Source: CBDCGJ01 sp965216645
Lineage (GTDB): Bacteria > Pseudomonadota > Alphaproteobacteria > GCA-2731375
Length of the DNA stretch: 64,000 nt
Assembly (NCBI GenBank): GCA_965216645.1
Contig: CBDCGJ010000001.1
Span: 62,001 to 126,000, forward strand
Direction: 5' to 3'
A program made the position numbers and the translations under genes. The notes beneath the pieces were generated by a model. That model did not search any database. It was given only the letters and a program-made list of their open reading frames with translations, and was not told where the DNA came from. How positions within the stretch are numbered: position 1 is the stretch's first letter; each line of letters starts with the position of its first letter. Shown one piece after another: positions 44,198 to 54,104 of this stretch.

Positions 44198-45581
44198 ATG
44201 GGACAGGATTGCCGAGGCGTGCCGGTATCGACCGATGACCGGGAATTGATCGACGCCCTCGATCGGGCGCAGGAAGACAGCCTCGCTTTCGTCGGCGACC
44301 CGGTTGCGGCGATGGATGAGGTTTTGACGGCACATCCGGAGTTCGTCATGGGTCACTGCTTCAAGGCAGGCATGCTGACCCAGGCCATGGAGACCCGGAT
44401 CTACCGGGACATGCTGGCTAGCGTGGAGGCGGCAGAAGCCTTGGTCGATAAGGCGAACGACCGCGAGCGCGGCCATATCAGGGCCTTGCGCGCCTGGGTC
44501 GACGGCGACTTCTTTGGCGCCGTCCAACTCTGGGAAGAGGTGTTGGTGCATCACCCCTTCGATATCCTGGCCCTGCAACTGGTGCATCTGACGGATTTGC
44601 TGTTGGGCGATGTCGTCGGGCAGCGGGACAGCGTCGCGCGAGTCTATGATTTATGGGACGAATCCATACCTGGCTATGAATTCCTGCTCGGCTTTTATTC
44701 CTTCGGTCTGGAGGAGAACCGCGATTTCTCCCATGCCGAGGAGTTGGGGCGCCGGGCGGTCGCAATCCGGCCAGCCCATCCCTATGCCATTCATGCCGTC
44801 GCCCATGTCATGGAGATGAAGGGCCGGCAAAGCGGCGGCATTTGGTGGATGACCAGTCGGGAAGCGGAATGGGCGAAGAGCAATTTCCGCAACCATCTTT
44901 GGTGGCACCTGTCGCTCTACCATATGGATCTCGGGCAGATGGACAAGGTGTTCGAGATCTACGATGCCAACCTCCGCTCAGCGCAGACAAGCGGCGATAA
45001 GTATGAGGAGCTGGACGCCTCGGCATTGCTTTGGCGGCTGAACCTGATCGGCGTCGACGTCGGCGACCGTTGGGGGGAGCTGGCGGAGAAATGGGCGCCC
45101 AGCGCCACCGACACGCTCTACGCCTTCAACGATGTCCACGCGATGATGACGTTCGTCTCGGCCGGGCGGGAGGATTTGGCCGAGCGGTTGCTGAATGCCA
45201 ACGAGCGCTATGTCGATCATGCCGGCGACGCAAATGTGGCGATGAGCCGGATTATCGGCATTCCCTTCTGCCGGGCATTGCAGGATTTCGTTCATGGCGA
45301 CTATGGTTCCTGCGTCGATCGTATTCTGCCGGTCCGTTACCAAACCCACCGGCTGGGCGGCAGCTTCGCGCAGCGCGATATCATCGGCTGGACCTTGCTG
45401 GAAGCCGCTTTGCGGGGCGGGGCGTCTGGATCTGGCGCTGGCGCTGGCCAACGAACGCTGCGCCTTGAAGCCGACCAGCCCGCAGAACTGGCGCATCGTC
45501 GCCCGCGTCCATATCGCCCGCGGCAACGATGCCTTGGCGCAAAAAGCCGACGCCCGCCGCCAGGCCTTGATGGCGGCATAG
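44198..45581 (+). pseudogene. TTC38-like tetratricopeptide protein, one frameshift
   Basis: A protein of about 460 residues resembling the TTC38 family, with AHPYAIHAVAHVMEMKGR and the conserved NHLWWHLSLYHMDLG. It is helical and repeat-rich, with no signal peptide. The frame breaks in the G-rich run near 45415-45422: deleting one G restores RLDLALALANERCALKPTSPQNW and a stop at 45581. It starts 12 bases after the TPP enzyme and is likely co-transcribed. Molecular function of the family is unknown. Confidence 0.78.
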
Positions 45582-45583
45582 CG

Positions 45584-47551
45584 TCAGGTCTTCAACTGCG
45601 CCGCCAGTTTGCCCTTGATAATCTTGCGGGTCGGGGTCATCGGCATGTCGTCGACGAGTTCCAGACGCTCCGGCAGTTTGGTCTTGGCGATGTCGTGGCC
45701 GAGCAGGTAGTCGCAAATCTCTTCAAGCGTCAGTTCCGCGTCCGGGGCGGCGACGGCAAAACAACAAGCGCGTTCCCCCAAGACTTCGTCCGGTAGGCCG
45801 ACAATGGCGGACTGCATGATTTTCGGATGGCCATCCAACAAGTCTTCGACGTCGCGGGGGTTGTATTTCACGCCGCCGCGGTTGATCACATCCTTGGTGC
45901 GGCCGACGATGGCGACATTGCCGGCCGGATCCATCCGGGCCAGATCTCCGGAACGGAAGAAGCCGTCTTCGGTGAAGGCATCCCGATTGGCTTCCGGATT
46001 GTCGAAATAGCCGGGGAATAGCAACGGCCCGCGGACCTGCAGCTCGCCGATCTCACCGGCCGGCAGCGCCTTGCCTTCGTCGTCCATGATGCGGACGTCG
46101 GTGCCGGGGCTGGCGCGGCCGGCACTGGCGGCGGCCACGTCGATGCCGTCGCCGGGCCTGGAATAGAGGCCGGCCTGGGTTTCGGTCATGCCCCAAAGCT
46201 GGGTCAGGGCCATATCCGGTGCTTTCGCCGCGAAGGCTTTTGCCAGTTCCGCCGGCACGGCGGCGCCGGACAGGATCGACAGCTTCAGCGAGTCGAGATC
46301 GACATCGTCCAGCAATCCCATGCCCAGACAGGCCGCGATATGGGCCGGCGCCGCAAACAGCGCGCTCGGCCGGCCCTCGGCAATACAGGCGGCCAGCTCC
46401 GGTGGGGTGAAGTTCGGCAGCAACAGATTGCAGGCCCCGACGCGAAAGGCGAGTTGCACGCTATAGAGCGGGAACAGGTGACCGAACGGTGCCGCCGATA
46501 GAATGACGTCGTCGCCGGTCAGTTCATGCTCGGCCACGCCAACCCGGGCGTTGCCGAGCAAACTGCGGGAGGCATGGGGTACTCCCTTCGGGCTCGACGT
46601 GGTGCCGGATGTATAAAGTAGGACTAGGGGGTCGCCGGCCACCGGGGGTTCGCCCCGCATCTCAGGCACCTCACCGTCGAGCAACGATGCGAAGCCGATG
46701 GCGCCGTCCACGGGCGGGTCCACGGTGACGACATGATCGAGCAGCGGCAATTCGCCACGCAGGTCCAGCGCCGTCTCGGCGGCGGCGAACCCGCCGGCGT
46801 CGCCCAGGCCGACGAAGGCACGGGCGCCGCTATGCCCCATCAGGGTCCGCATTTCCTGTCGACGGTGGGGCATATAGATGGTGGTCAGCACGCCGCCCAG
46901 ATAGGCCAACGCGGCGAAGGTCAGGAGATATTCCGGTAGGTTCGGCAATTGAACCGCAACCACGTCGCCCTTGCGTAGACCCAGGTCATAGAATGCGCCG
47001 GCGAGGTGGCGGGCCTGCCGGGCGAAGTCGGCATAACCGATCACCCGGTCGCCGTGACGCAGGGCCGGCGCGTCCGGCGTTTTGTCGGCCCACCGGTCCA
47101 ACCAATCGCCCAAGGTGTCGCTCGTCCACCAACCCTCCTCCACATAGCGCCGGACCAATTCCGGGTCATAGGTCAGCGCATCGCGGAGTTGGTTGGCGCG
47201 GTCATGCTGGGCCCGCAGATCGGCTGGCTGGACCTGGCGTTCGGGACGATAGCGGCGGCCGCCGCCAAGCTCGTTGAGGACATGGTAATGGCTGCGCTCG
47301 AAATGCCGCCATTCCATGAGATTGCGGATATAGCCGACCTGATCCGCCGTCAGGCCAAGCCGGCTTGCGATTTCGACATCGGCCAATCCGAGTTGCGCGC
47401 GTTGACGCTCCACCTCGTCGAAATCGCGCAGCCGGATCGGATCGCCGACCCGACGTTGGATATTGTGGCTGAGGTGAAAGATGGTGTCGCCGAAGCTGTC
47501 GATCATGGCGTTGTTGACGCCGATCTGTTTCGCGTCCTTGCCGGCCACCAT
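45584..47551 (-). CDS. acyl-CoA ligase with extra N-terminal HTH-like domain
   Basis: A 655-residue protein. Residues from about 150 on are a complete AMP-forming acyl-CoA ligase: YTSGTTSSPKG, WGMTETQ, RTKDVINRGGVKYNP and the final TPTRKIIKGKL lysine. The first 110 to 130 residues are additional; they contain ADVEIASRLGLTADQVGYIRN, which looks like a helix-turn-helix. ATG 47551 comes two bases after the stop of the Fe-S protein gene, so the genes are coupled. The N-terminal part may be a protein-interaction or regulatory domain. Confidence 0.83.
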   Translation of the reverse strand: MVAGKDAKQIGVNNAMIDSFGDTIFHLSHNIQRRVGDPIRLRDFDEVERQRAQLGLADVEIASRLGLTADQVGYIRNLMEWRHFERSHYHVLNELGGGRRYRPERQVQPADLRAQHDRANQLRDALTYDPELVRRYVEEGWWTSDTLGDWLDRWADKTPDAPALRHGDRVIGYADFARQARHLAGAFYDLGLRKGDVVAVQLPNLPEYLLTFAALAYLGGVLTTIYMPHRRQEMRTLMGHSGARAFVGLGDAGGFAAAETALDLRGELPLLDHVVTVDPPVDGAIGFASLLDGEVPEMRGEPPVAGDPLVLLYTSGTTSSPKGVPHASRSLLGNARVGVAEHELTGDDVILSAAPFGHLFPLYSVQLAFRVGACNLLLPNFTPPELAACIAEGRPSALFAAPAHIAACLGMGLLDDVDLDSLKLSILSGAAVPAELAKAFAAKAPDMALTQLWGMTETQAGLYSRPGDGIDVAAASAGRASPGTDVRIMDDEGKALPAGEIGELQVRGPLLFPGYFDNPEANRDAFTEDGFFRSGDLARMDPAGNVAIVGRTKDVINRGGVKYNPRDVEDLLDGHPKIMQSAIVGLPDEVLGERACCFAVAAPDAELTLEEICDYLLGHDIAKTKLPERLELVDDMPMTPTRKIIKGKLAAQLKT

Positions 47552-47553
47552 GG

Positions 47554-48459
47554 TCAGTCGCCCGCCTGCGCCGCCGCGCGTCGGCGGATCGGGTCGGCCA
47601 TCGGCGCTTTGGTGGCGATCGGGCAGACCCGCATGCACTCGAAGCATTGAGCCAACAGGCCGCCCGAGCCGACCGACATTTTGTACCAGAGCATTTTGTT
47701 ACCCGGATCGAGCAGGGTGCGGGATTGCTCCTCCGGCGTTTCCTTGCCCATGGCTTCGGCCAACAGTTTCGGTACCGCCTCATATTGTTGCGACAGCTCG
47801 GCGCAGGCATGCATGTCGTAGTTCATCTCGGTCTGATTGCCGTCATCGTCGATATGGCCGCTGAGGCATTGCACCGGGCAGAACTTCATGCAGGGCGTGC
47901 GGCCGATGGATCGGTACATGTTGACGCAGGAGGGTGCCGGGCAGGGATTTTCCGCCATCGGTTCGTCCGGCGGCAGCTCCAGCTCGGTGAAGACGGAGGC
48001 GAAGTACATATAGCCGAAGTCGGGATGCAGCAGGATATCGCCGGCGAGCGAGCGGGCGCCGATGCCGGCCAGCTCCGCATGCAGCTTCAAGCTCTGCAGC
48101 GGCACCCGGGGGCCGGATTCGTTGTCCATGTCGGGCGGACAATAGATGGCGCGGACGCCATATTTGTTTTCGATGAAGAAACTCAAGCCGTAGGAAATCG
48201 TGTAGGCGCGGGTTTCCGTGCTGCCGAAATAGGCCATGGCCTTGGCCGGTACGGTCCAGGCACCTTGGGTTTGGCCGCCGACGCCCAGCGCGACGACCGA
48301 CTTCACCCGCGGCATGATATCGCTCGGCCGATGTCCTGGCGGGGCGATCCGTTCGATGGCGTCCAGATCGGCGACGCCCGCGGCCAGCGCCCCCTTGCGC
48401 AGGCAATAGTCCAGTACGGCGCGCTTGGCTTCTTCGGCATCGATGGTTTTCTTCGGCAT
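47554..48459 (-). CDS. 4Fe-4S protein of the QueG / reductive-dehalogenase-like type
   Basis: A 301-residue cytoplasmic Fe-S protein with eight clustered cysteines: 173, 178, 190, 194 and 198, then CFECMRVCP (272, 275, 279), enough for two [4Fe-4S] clusters. The N-terminal half (VKSVVALGVGG, GVRAIYCPPD, GARSLAGDILLHPDFG) resembles the cobalamin-binding reductase fold of epoxyqueuosine reductase and reductive dehalogenases. It is shorter than respiratory dehalogenases and lacks a Tat signal. It sits between two acyl-CoA ligases, so it may reduce a CoA-linked or free intermediate. The substrate is unknown. Confidence 0.75.
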   Translation of the reverse strand: MPKKTIDAEEAKRAVLDYCLRKGALAAGVADLDAIERIAPPGHRPSDIMPRVKSVVALGVGGQTQGAWTVPAKAMAYFGSTETRAYTISYGLSFFIENKYGVRAIYCPPDMDNESGPRVPLQSLKLHAELAGIGARSLAGDILLHPDFGYMYFASVFTELELPPDEPMAENPCPAPSCVNMYRSIGRTPCMKFCPVQCLSGHIDDDGNQTEMNYDMHACAELSQQYEAVPKLLAEAMGKETPEEQSRTLLDPGNKMLWYKMSVGSGGLLAQCFECMRVCPIATKAPMADPIRRRAAAQAGD

Positions 48460-48469
48460 CTCGTCCTCT

Positions 48470-50059
48470 TCAGTCGCCGGCTTCGCGGGTCCAGTCGAGC
48501 GCCCATTGACGCAGCTTGGCGCGTTGGATCTTGGTGCCGTTGGCGCTTGGCGTGACCGGGAATTCCTCCAACGGGAAGATCGCCGCCGGCGCCTTGAATT
48601 TGGCCAGACCGGTCAGGCAATGGGCGCGAAGCGCGGCCTCGTCCAGCACCGCGCCGCCCTCAAGCACAACGAAGGCGACCGCCCGGTTGCGGCCCTCGAT
48701 GGGCACGGCCACGACCTGGCAGGCGGCGACGCTGCCATGGGCTTGGATATGGCTTTCGATCTCCACCGGGCTGACCAGGAAGCCGCCGAGGCGCAAAGCG
48801 TCGCCCATGCGGGCCAGATAGACGAAGGCGCGGTCGCTGACCGTGTAACCCATATCGCCGGACCGCACGAAACCGTCGTCGCTCAAGGTTTCGGCGGTCG
48901 CTTCCGGATTCTCGAAATATTCGGTCATCAGGCTCGGCCCGGCGATCTCGATCTCGCCTTGCTCGCCATGAGGCAATATCTCGCCCGTCTCCGGATCCCG
49001 CACCCGGACTTTGGCGTCGGGCGACACCAAATCACCGCCGCCCAGCATGCGCTGCTCCATGGTTGCGTCTTCCGGCTGGCGGGAGAATAGGGCCTGCACC
49101 TCGCTCATCCCGTACAGACCGACCAAACGCAGACCGCGCGCCTCGGCCTGCCGGATCGTCACTTCCGGATCGGTGTTGAAGGAGCCATAGCCGCAGGCCC
49201 GCACGCTCGGCAGAGCATGATCGCGCGGATCCGCAGCCAGCAGGGCTTCGATCATATCGTCGGTAGCGTTGAGATAGCGTATGTCGTGGGCGTCGATCAG
49301 GCGCACCGCTTCATACGGATCGAAGGCATCCATCACCGCCAATGGACAGCCGGCATTGAGCGCCGCCATGGCCTGAGTGAACCCGAAAACACCACAGAGC
49401 GGCAGAACCTGCAGCAGTCCGCCGCCGTCGATCAGGTGACGGAGATTCGCGGTCACGTCGGCGGCATGCCGGGTGACGCTGCGCTGACTATGCAGAACGA
49501 ATTTCGGCGCTTTCGTGGTGCCGGAGGTGGTGAAGATATTACTGCCGAGCGCTGGGTGGCCCCGATCCTCCGTCAGCGCCGGATTATCGATCAAGTCCGC
49601 ATAGGTCAGCTTACGGCTATGGCTTAGTTGGCTTGGCAGGTCTGCGTCGTTGCCGACCAGGATCACGCTGTCGACCGCCGTCAGATTCTCCGCCGGCACG
49701 TCGGCGAGGATGCCAGGAAAGTCAATATTGCGGAACCCCGGCCAAAACAGCAGCGCCTTGGCACCGGATCGGGCGACGATATCGCCGACTTCGACCGCGC
49801 GGAAGCGGGTATTGACGGCGACGGCGATGGCCCCCAGGCGACAGCAGGCCAGATAGGCGGCGAAATAGGCGCTGCAATTCGGCAGCCAGAACGCTACCCG
49901 GTCGCTGGCGCCAATGCCGCAGGCCGCCAGCCCCGCGGCGGCACGGCCGGCCAGGTCGTCCAGCTCGCCATAGCTCACCCGCTCCTCGCCGTGGATCAAC
50001 GCGATCGCCGCCGGCGACTGCCGGCGCAGCATCTCGGTAACGGTCAGGTCTTCGCTCAT
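48470..50059 (-). CDS. AMP-dependent acyl-CoA synthetase/ligase
   Basis: A 529-residue ANL enzyme. FTTSGTTKAPKFV is a slightly altered A3 loop, YGMSEVQ the A5 motif, and the A8 hinge reads DALRLGGFLVSP, where many relatives have a K-x-GG. The A10 lysine is in SANGTKIQRAKL. It should be catalytically competent. It starts seven bases after the DUF6166 gene and ends 10 bases before the Fe-S gene, so it belongs to the same operon. Substrate unknown. Confidence 0.87.
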   Translation of the reverse strand: MSEDLTVTEMLRRQSPAAIALIHGEERVSYGELDDLAGRAAAGLAACGIGASDRVAFWLPNCSAYFAAYLACCRLGAIAVAVNTRFRAVEVGDIVARSGAKALLFWPGFRNIDFPGILADVPAENLTAVDSVILVGNDADLPSQLSHSRKLTYADLIDNPALTEDRGHPALGSNIFTTSGTTKAPKFVLHSQRSVTRHAADVTANLRHLIDGGGLLQVLPLCGVFGFTQAMAALNAGCPLAVMDAFDPYEAVRLIDAHDIRYLNATDDMIEALLAADPRDHALPSVRACGYGSFNTDPEVTIRQAEARGLRLVGLYGMSEVQALFSRQPEDATMEQRMLGGGDLVSPDAKVRVRDPETGEILPHGEQGEIEIAGPSLMTEYFENPEATAETLSDDGFVRSGDMGYTVSDRAFVYLARMGDALRLGGFLVSPVEIESHIQAHGSVAACQVVAVPIEGRNRAVAFVVLEGGAVLDEAALRAHCLTGLAKFKAPAAIFPLEEFPVTPSANGTKIQRAKLRQWALDWTREAGD

Positions 50060-50066
50060 GTCTCGT

Positions 50067-50414
50067 TCAATCGATCTCGCCGCGCACTTTCTTCAGCAGC
50101 GTATCCAAATCCATATCCACATAGACCACGCCGTCCTGCGCCTCGTTGATATCGTCGGAGGAGATCGAGAAATAATCGTCCTCGATTTCGGCGATAACAT
50201 CCGTGGTGAAATCACGGTAGCGTTGGAAGGCAATCTCCGGCCCTTCCAGGTCGGCCAGAATGGCGAAGGCCAATTGACGTGGCCCGGCGCCGTCATAACC
50301 CCATTCGAAGCCGTCGCCGCCGAAATTGCGTAGATCGAGCCGAGGGTCGAGCAGCCGCCCATTGACCGTCACAACCGCTCCGTCGCCGCCTCGTTCGCCC
50401 TTATAGATCTTCAC
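50067..50414 (-). CDS. DUF6166-like small protein
   Basis: A 115-residue acidic protein with KIYKGER at the start and the core FEWGYDGAGPRQLAFAILADLEGPEIAFQRYRDF, split by a loop, that resembles DUF6166. No catalytic motif is known for the family. It is the first small gene ahead of the two-ligase cluster, 45 bases downstream of the AraC gene. Confidence 0.65.
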   Translation of the reverse strand: MKIYKGERGGDGAVVTVNGRLLDPRLDLRNFGGDGFEWGYDGAGPRQLAFAILADLEGPEIAFQRYRDFTTDVIAEIEDDYFSISSDDINEAQDGVVYVDMDLDTLLKKVRGEID

Positions 50415-50459
50415 CCATCGCTCCTTCGCTGCCGCAAAAGCTTAGCCCGCATAGGCGTT

Positions 50460-51508
50460 TCAGGGAACCGCCGAATTCGAACCGCGCCGGCGCCAGGCTG
50501 TCGGCGACTGGCCGGTCACGCGTTTGAACGCGCGGCTGAACGCGGCTTCCGATTTGAACCCGATTTGATCGGCGATATCCGCTACTTTGTCGCCGCCATC
50601 GCTCAACCGCCGCGCGGCGAGCTGCATGCGCCAAAGATGCAGGTAGCGCATGGGCGTTTCGCCGACGATGCCGGCAAACCTTTCCGCCAAGACGGATCTC
50701 GACACGCCGGCCGCGCGCGCCAATGTTTCGAGCGTCCAAGCCCGTGCCGGGTCGCCGTGCAATAGCGTGAGCGCGCGGCCGACGCAGGGGTCTTTCAGTC
50801 CCGTCAGCCAGCCACCGTCGCCATTGGCCTTACGTGCCAGATACCGCCGCAGCAGCTCGACGAACATCAACTCGCAGAGCCCCAGGCGGACGCTCTCGCC
50901 GCCGAACCGCTTCGTTTGCACTTCGGCCATCGCCAGGTCGATCAATCGATCCAGGAGATCGCGGCGGTCATCCTCGGGCCGCCGGATCACCAATAGGCGC
51001 GGCAGGGCGTTGAACAACGGATTGAAAGGGCTCAAATCGCAGCCGAGGAAGCCGCAGATATAGGTCGCCTTCGGTGCCAAACCGCCGCCTTCCGGAATCA
51101 CGAAAAGGCAGCCGATCGGCGGCCAACTCCCGAAAGAACTGCAAGGTTTCTTCTGGATTGAGCTCGAGCGGTGCGTCCGGTCGGCTCATCAACCGGTATT
51201 TGTCGCCGTGGGGCAGGACGACGACGTCGCCGGTCGAGATTTCAACCGGGTCGAGACCGTCGACCGGCCGCGAAACCATGTCCTTCGACGACGATGTGAT
51301 AGGACACGACATGCCGGGCGGCGGGCAGGATGATATCCGCGAAGGCCGGTATTTCCGGCACTTCGACGCACCAAGGGCTCGAGACATCGACCATGAAGAA
51401 CTGCGCGCCTTTCAGCTTGACGCTGCGCAGCACGTCGGTCAGCGGGTCGGCGGCAATTTCGGACGCCGCGGCAGCAATCCCGGACCCTTGGTCATGGGCG
51501 ATCGACAT
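50460..51508 (-). pseudogene. AraC-family regulator with cupin sensor, two frameshifts
   Basis: A regulator of about 345 residues. The N-terminal cupin_6 sensor runs from FMVDVSSPWCVEVPE to ISTGDVVVLPHGDKYRL. The C-terminal two-HTH AraC domain is intact (ARAAGVSRSVLAERF, then VADIADQIGFKSEAAFSRAFKRVTG). Frame breaks occur near 51280 and at the T4 run at about 51103-51106; dropping one T there restores RLPFVIPEGGGLAP. It lies directly upstream of the ligase/Fe-S operon in the same direction and is the obvious candidate to regulate it. Confidence 0.8.
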
Positions 51509-51556
51509 CTTGTTCCTTAGCCTATTCCCGAAATCATAGCAGGAAAGGCAACGTCT

Positions 51557-52356
51557 ATGAATATTAGCATTGCTCAGAAACCTCCAGCCGAGGTCTATGA
51601 CGAATTGTTCGTTCCCGCACTATTCGGTCAATGGGGGCCGATCGTATCCGCGGCGGCGGGATGCGGCGATGGGGACACTGTCTTGGATATCGGCTGCGGT
51701 ACCGGTGCGTTGGCCCTTGCCGCCCGCGCCGCCGTCGGTTCGTCGGGCAGGGTCGTCGGGTTGGATGCCAATCCGGAAATGCTGGCCGTGGCCCGACGCA
51801 AATCCGACGCGGTGGATTGGCGCGGACGGCACGGCGATGGAGCTGCCGTTCGAGGACGGCGGGTTTGATGCGGTGGTCAGCCAATTCGCGGCGATGTACT
51901 TTGACGATCGGGTCAAAGCTTTTCGAGAAATGATGCCGCGTGTTGAAGCCGGGCGGCCGCTTGGCCGTCGCAGTGTGTAGCGCCGTGGAGCAATCGCCCG
52001 GTTATGCCGTCTTCGCCGATTTGCTGGATCGACTGTTCGGCCGCGACGTTGGCGATGCGTTCCGCGCGCCGTTCGTCCTGGGCGATCCCGACGAATTGAG
52101 TAGGCTCGCCGTCGCGTCGGGTATCGATGATGCGGTGGTCCAGGAGCAAGGTCATTTGGTTCGATTCGACTCGATCCGCGATCTCGTGGCGGCGGAGCAT
52201 GCCTGCGTCTGGTCCCTTGGCGGTGTCCTCGATCAGGATCAGTTCGCGACCCTGCTGACCGCCGCGGAAGACGCCTTCGCCAACTTCGTCGGTGAAGACG
52301 GCCGCGTGCGGTTCGATATGCCGGCATTGATTTTGACCGCCGGCAAATCGAGTTAG
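51557..52356 (+). pseudogene. class I SAM-dependent methyltransferase, two frameshifts
   Basis: A methyltransferase of about 265 residues of the Methyltransf_11 type. Motif I VLDIGCGTGALAL is intact, with GLDANPEML after it. The frame breaks near 51823 and again near 51934, where removing one C gives EMMRVLKPGGRLAVAV. The C-terminal part then runs unbroken to 52356. It is divergent from the AraC gene. The methyl acceptor is unknown. Confidence 0.8.
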
Positions 52357-52357
52357 A

Positions 52358-54097
52358 TCAAGCTCCGTCCGGCAGCCCGGCCTTGCTCAACGCTTCGATG
52401 AAGTCCCGCTTCATGGCGGCGTCGGGGAAATGGATGTCGCGCATATTGCCGCGGTTTAGATCCGGGTAGCGTCGCAGTAACTCGGCCATACAATCGCGGG
52501 CATCGTCCTTCGCCCCGGCGAGCCAATAGATGCCGGCCGAGATCACGCCGTTGCGGCAGAGGTCGGGCGCTTGGCGGATCAATCGCCGCGCGACTTGGGC
52601 TGCGTCCTCATATTGCGCCTCCATGGTCAGGGCCAAGGCGATCTCGCGTTGATGGCGGAAGCGGTAGGGATCGTCCTTGTTCGCCTCATAGGCGCGGCGC
52701 AGTTCCCGCAGACCGCGCTCACGATCGCCGAGATGACAATGGGCGATGCCGACCGCGCCTTGGGCCTGGGTGAAGCCGGGATTGATCTCCAACGCCAGTT
52801 CAGCGTAGGACAGCGCGGCGCGGTAATCGGCGGCAATCTCTTCCTGCGCGACAGCGGCCATCAGCAGGGCGAAATAGCTCTTCGCATCCAGTTTGACCGC
52901 GCGTTCCGCATGATGGCGGATCAAATCGCGATCGCTTTCGGGAACCGCCTTCGGGCTGAACTCGTGCCGCCGCCATTGGCAGAGCGCGAACATGGCATGG
53001 GCCATCGAGTTGTCCGGTTCCTTCGCCAAGGCGAGGTCGAGCAGATCCTGACCTTCGTCGTTCCGCCCCGACGTGTTCACGAAAATCCCGGCGGTCCTGG
53101 AGAGAAGCTGCGCCACATTGAGGCTGGCATTGTCCGTCGCCTCCAACCGTTCCAACTCCAGGGCCTTGAGGCGCACGCGAACCACGGACACGACCGACTG
53201 AGAAATCTCGTCTTCCAATTCGAAGATATCGTCCAGGGTGCGGTCGTATTGCTGCGCCCAGACTTCGGTTCCCTTGGCGAGATCGTATAGGGCGAAGCTG
53301 GCGCGGATCCGACCGCCCGCGCCCCGCACATTGCCCTCCAGGCGGAAATCGATGCGCATTTCGTCCGGATCGCGGGCGACCTCGATGGCGGTAAAGGTGG
53401 CCAGGCCGGACAGGATGACGTCGCGTAAACCCTCGGCTAAGGCGGTGATGTCATCGTTGCCGCGGCCGATGACCTTGATCGGCGGTACGCCGACCAATGG
53501 TTTGGCGCCGCTGCCGAACTTCGTATTGCTGTCCCGCGCGCTGGTGGGCGCATTGGCGTCGCCACCCAGGTGATAGACCCGGATCGGCTCGTTGATATTC
53601 TTCAAGTTCTGCCGGCCGCCGTCATCCAGATCCAGTCGCATCTCGTCGGGCAAGGCCGCAACCACCTGCTCCGACAAGCAGATGCCGCCGGGGCGTGCGA
53701 TCGGCTCCAGCCGCGCCGCGACATTGACGCCGTCGCCGTGGATGTCGTCACCCTCGACGATGACATCGTCGTGATTGATACCGAAGCGGAAGCGTAGACG
53801 ACGGTCGTCCGCGACGGCTTTTTGATGCTCTCCCGTTTTGTCCTGTAGTTCGATGGCTGCGGCGACCGCGCCTGCAGCGCTTGGGAATTCTATCAGGAAA
53901 GCGTCGCCCATGGTTTTAACGATACGTCCGCCATGCGCGGCAACAGTCGGCTGGAACACCTCGCGGTCGAGCGCTTGAAAGGCCCGGCGCGTGCCTTCGT
54001 CGTCCAGCCGCATCAGGCGGCTATAGCCGACAACGTCGGCGATCAGGATGGCGGCGGCATGGCGTTCCAAAAGGGCAATCTCCTTTCGCCGGATCAT
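52358..54097 (-). CDS. class III adenylate/guanylate cyclase with TPR region
   Basis: A 579-residue soluble protein. Residues about 12-180 form a nucleotide cyclase domain with metal Asp21 (IADVVGYSRL), Asp65 (KTMGDAFLIEF) and the GDGVNVAARLE transition-state residues, so it should make cAMP or cGMP. Residues about 205-310 resemble the beta-sheet domain seen in FlgO/TolB-like cyclase partners (EGLRDVILSGLATF). The C-terminal half has TPR-type helices. No membrane segment is visible. Such proteins are often multiplied in alphaproteobacteria. Confidence 0.85.
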   Translation of the reverse strand: MIRRKEIALLERHAAAILIADVVGYSRLMRLDDEGTRRAFQALDREVFQPTVAAHGGRIVKTMGDAFLIEFPSAAGAVAAAIELQDKTGEHQKAVADDRRLRFRFGINHDDVIVEGDDIHGDGVNVAARLEPIARPGGICLSEQVVAALPDEMRLDLDDGGRQNLKNINEPIRVYHLGGDANAPTSARDSNTKFGSGAKPLVGVPPIKVIGRGNDDITALAEGLRDVILSGLATFTAIEVARDPDEMRIDFRLEGNVRGAGGRIRASFALYDLAKGTEVWAQQYDRTLDDIFELEDEISQSVVSVVRVRLKALELERLEATDNASLNVAQLLSRTAGIFVNTSGRNDEGQDLLDLALAKEPDNSMAHAMFALCQWRRHEFSPKAVPESDRDLIRHHAERAVKLDAKSYFALLMAAVAQEEIAADYRAALSYAELALEINPGFTQAQGAVGIAHCHLGDRERGLRELRRAYEANKDDPYRFRHQREIALALTMEAQYEDAAQVARRLIRQAPDLCRNGVISAGIYWLAGAKDDARDCMAELLRRYPDLNRGNMRDIHFPDAAMKRDFIEALSKAGLPDGA

Positions 54098-54104
54098 ACA
54101 CCCG

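Noticed and set aside
47554..48459. Respiratory reductive dehalogenase
   Set aside because: The protein is too short, has no Tat signal and no membrane-anchor gene; only a family-level relationship to QueG/dehalogenase-like proteins can be claimed.
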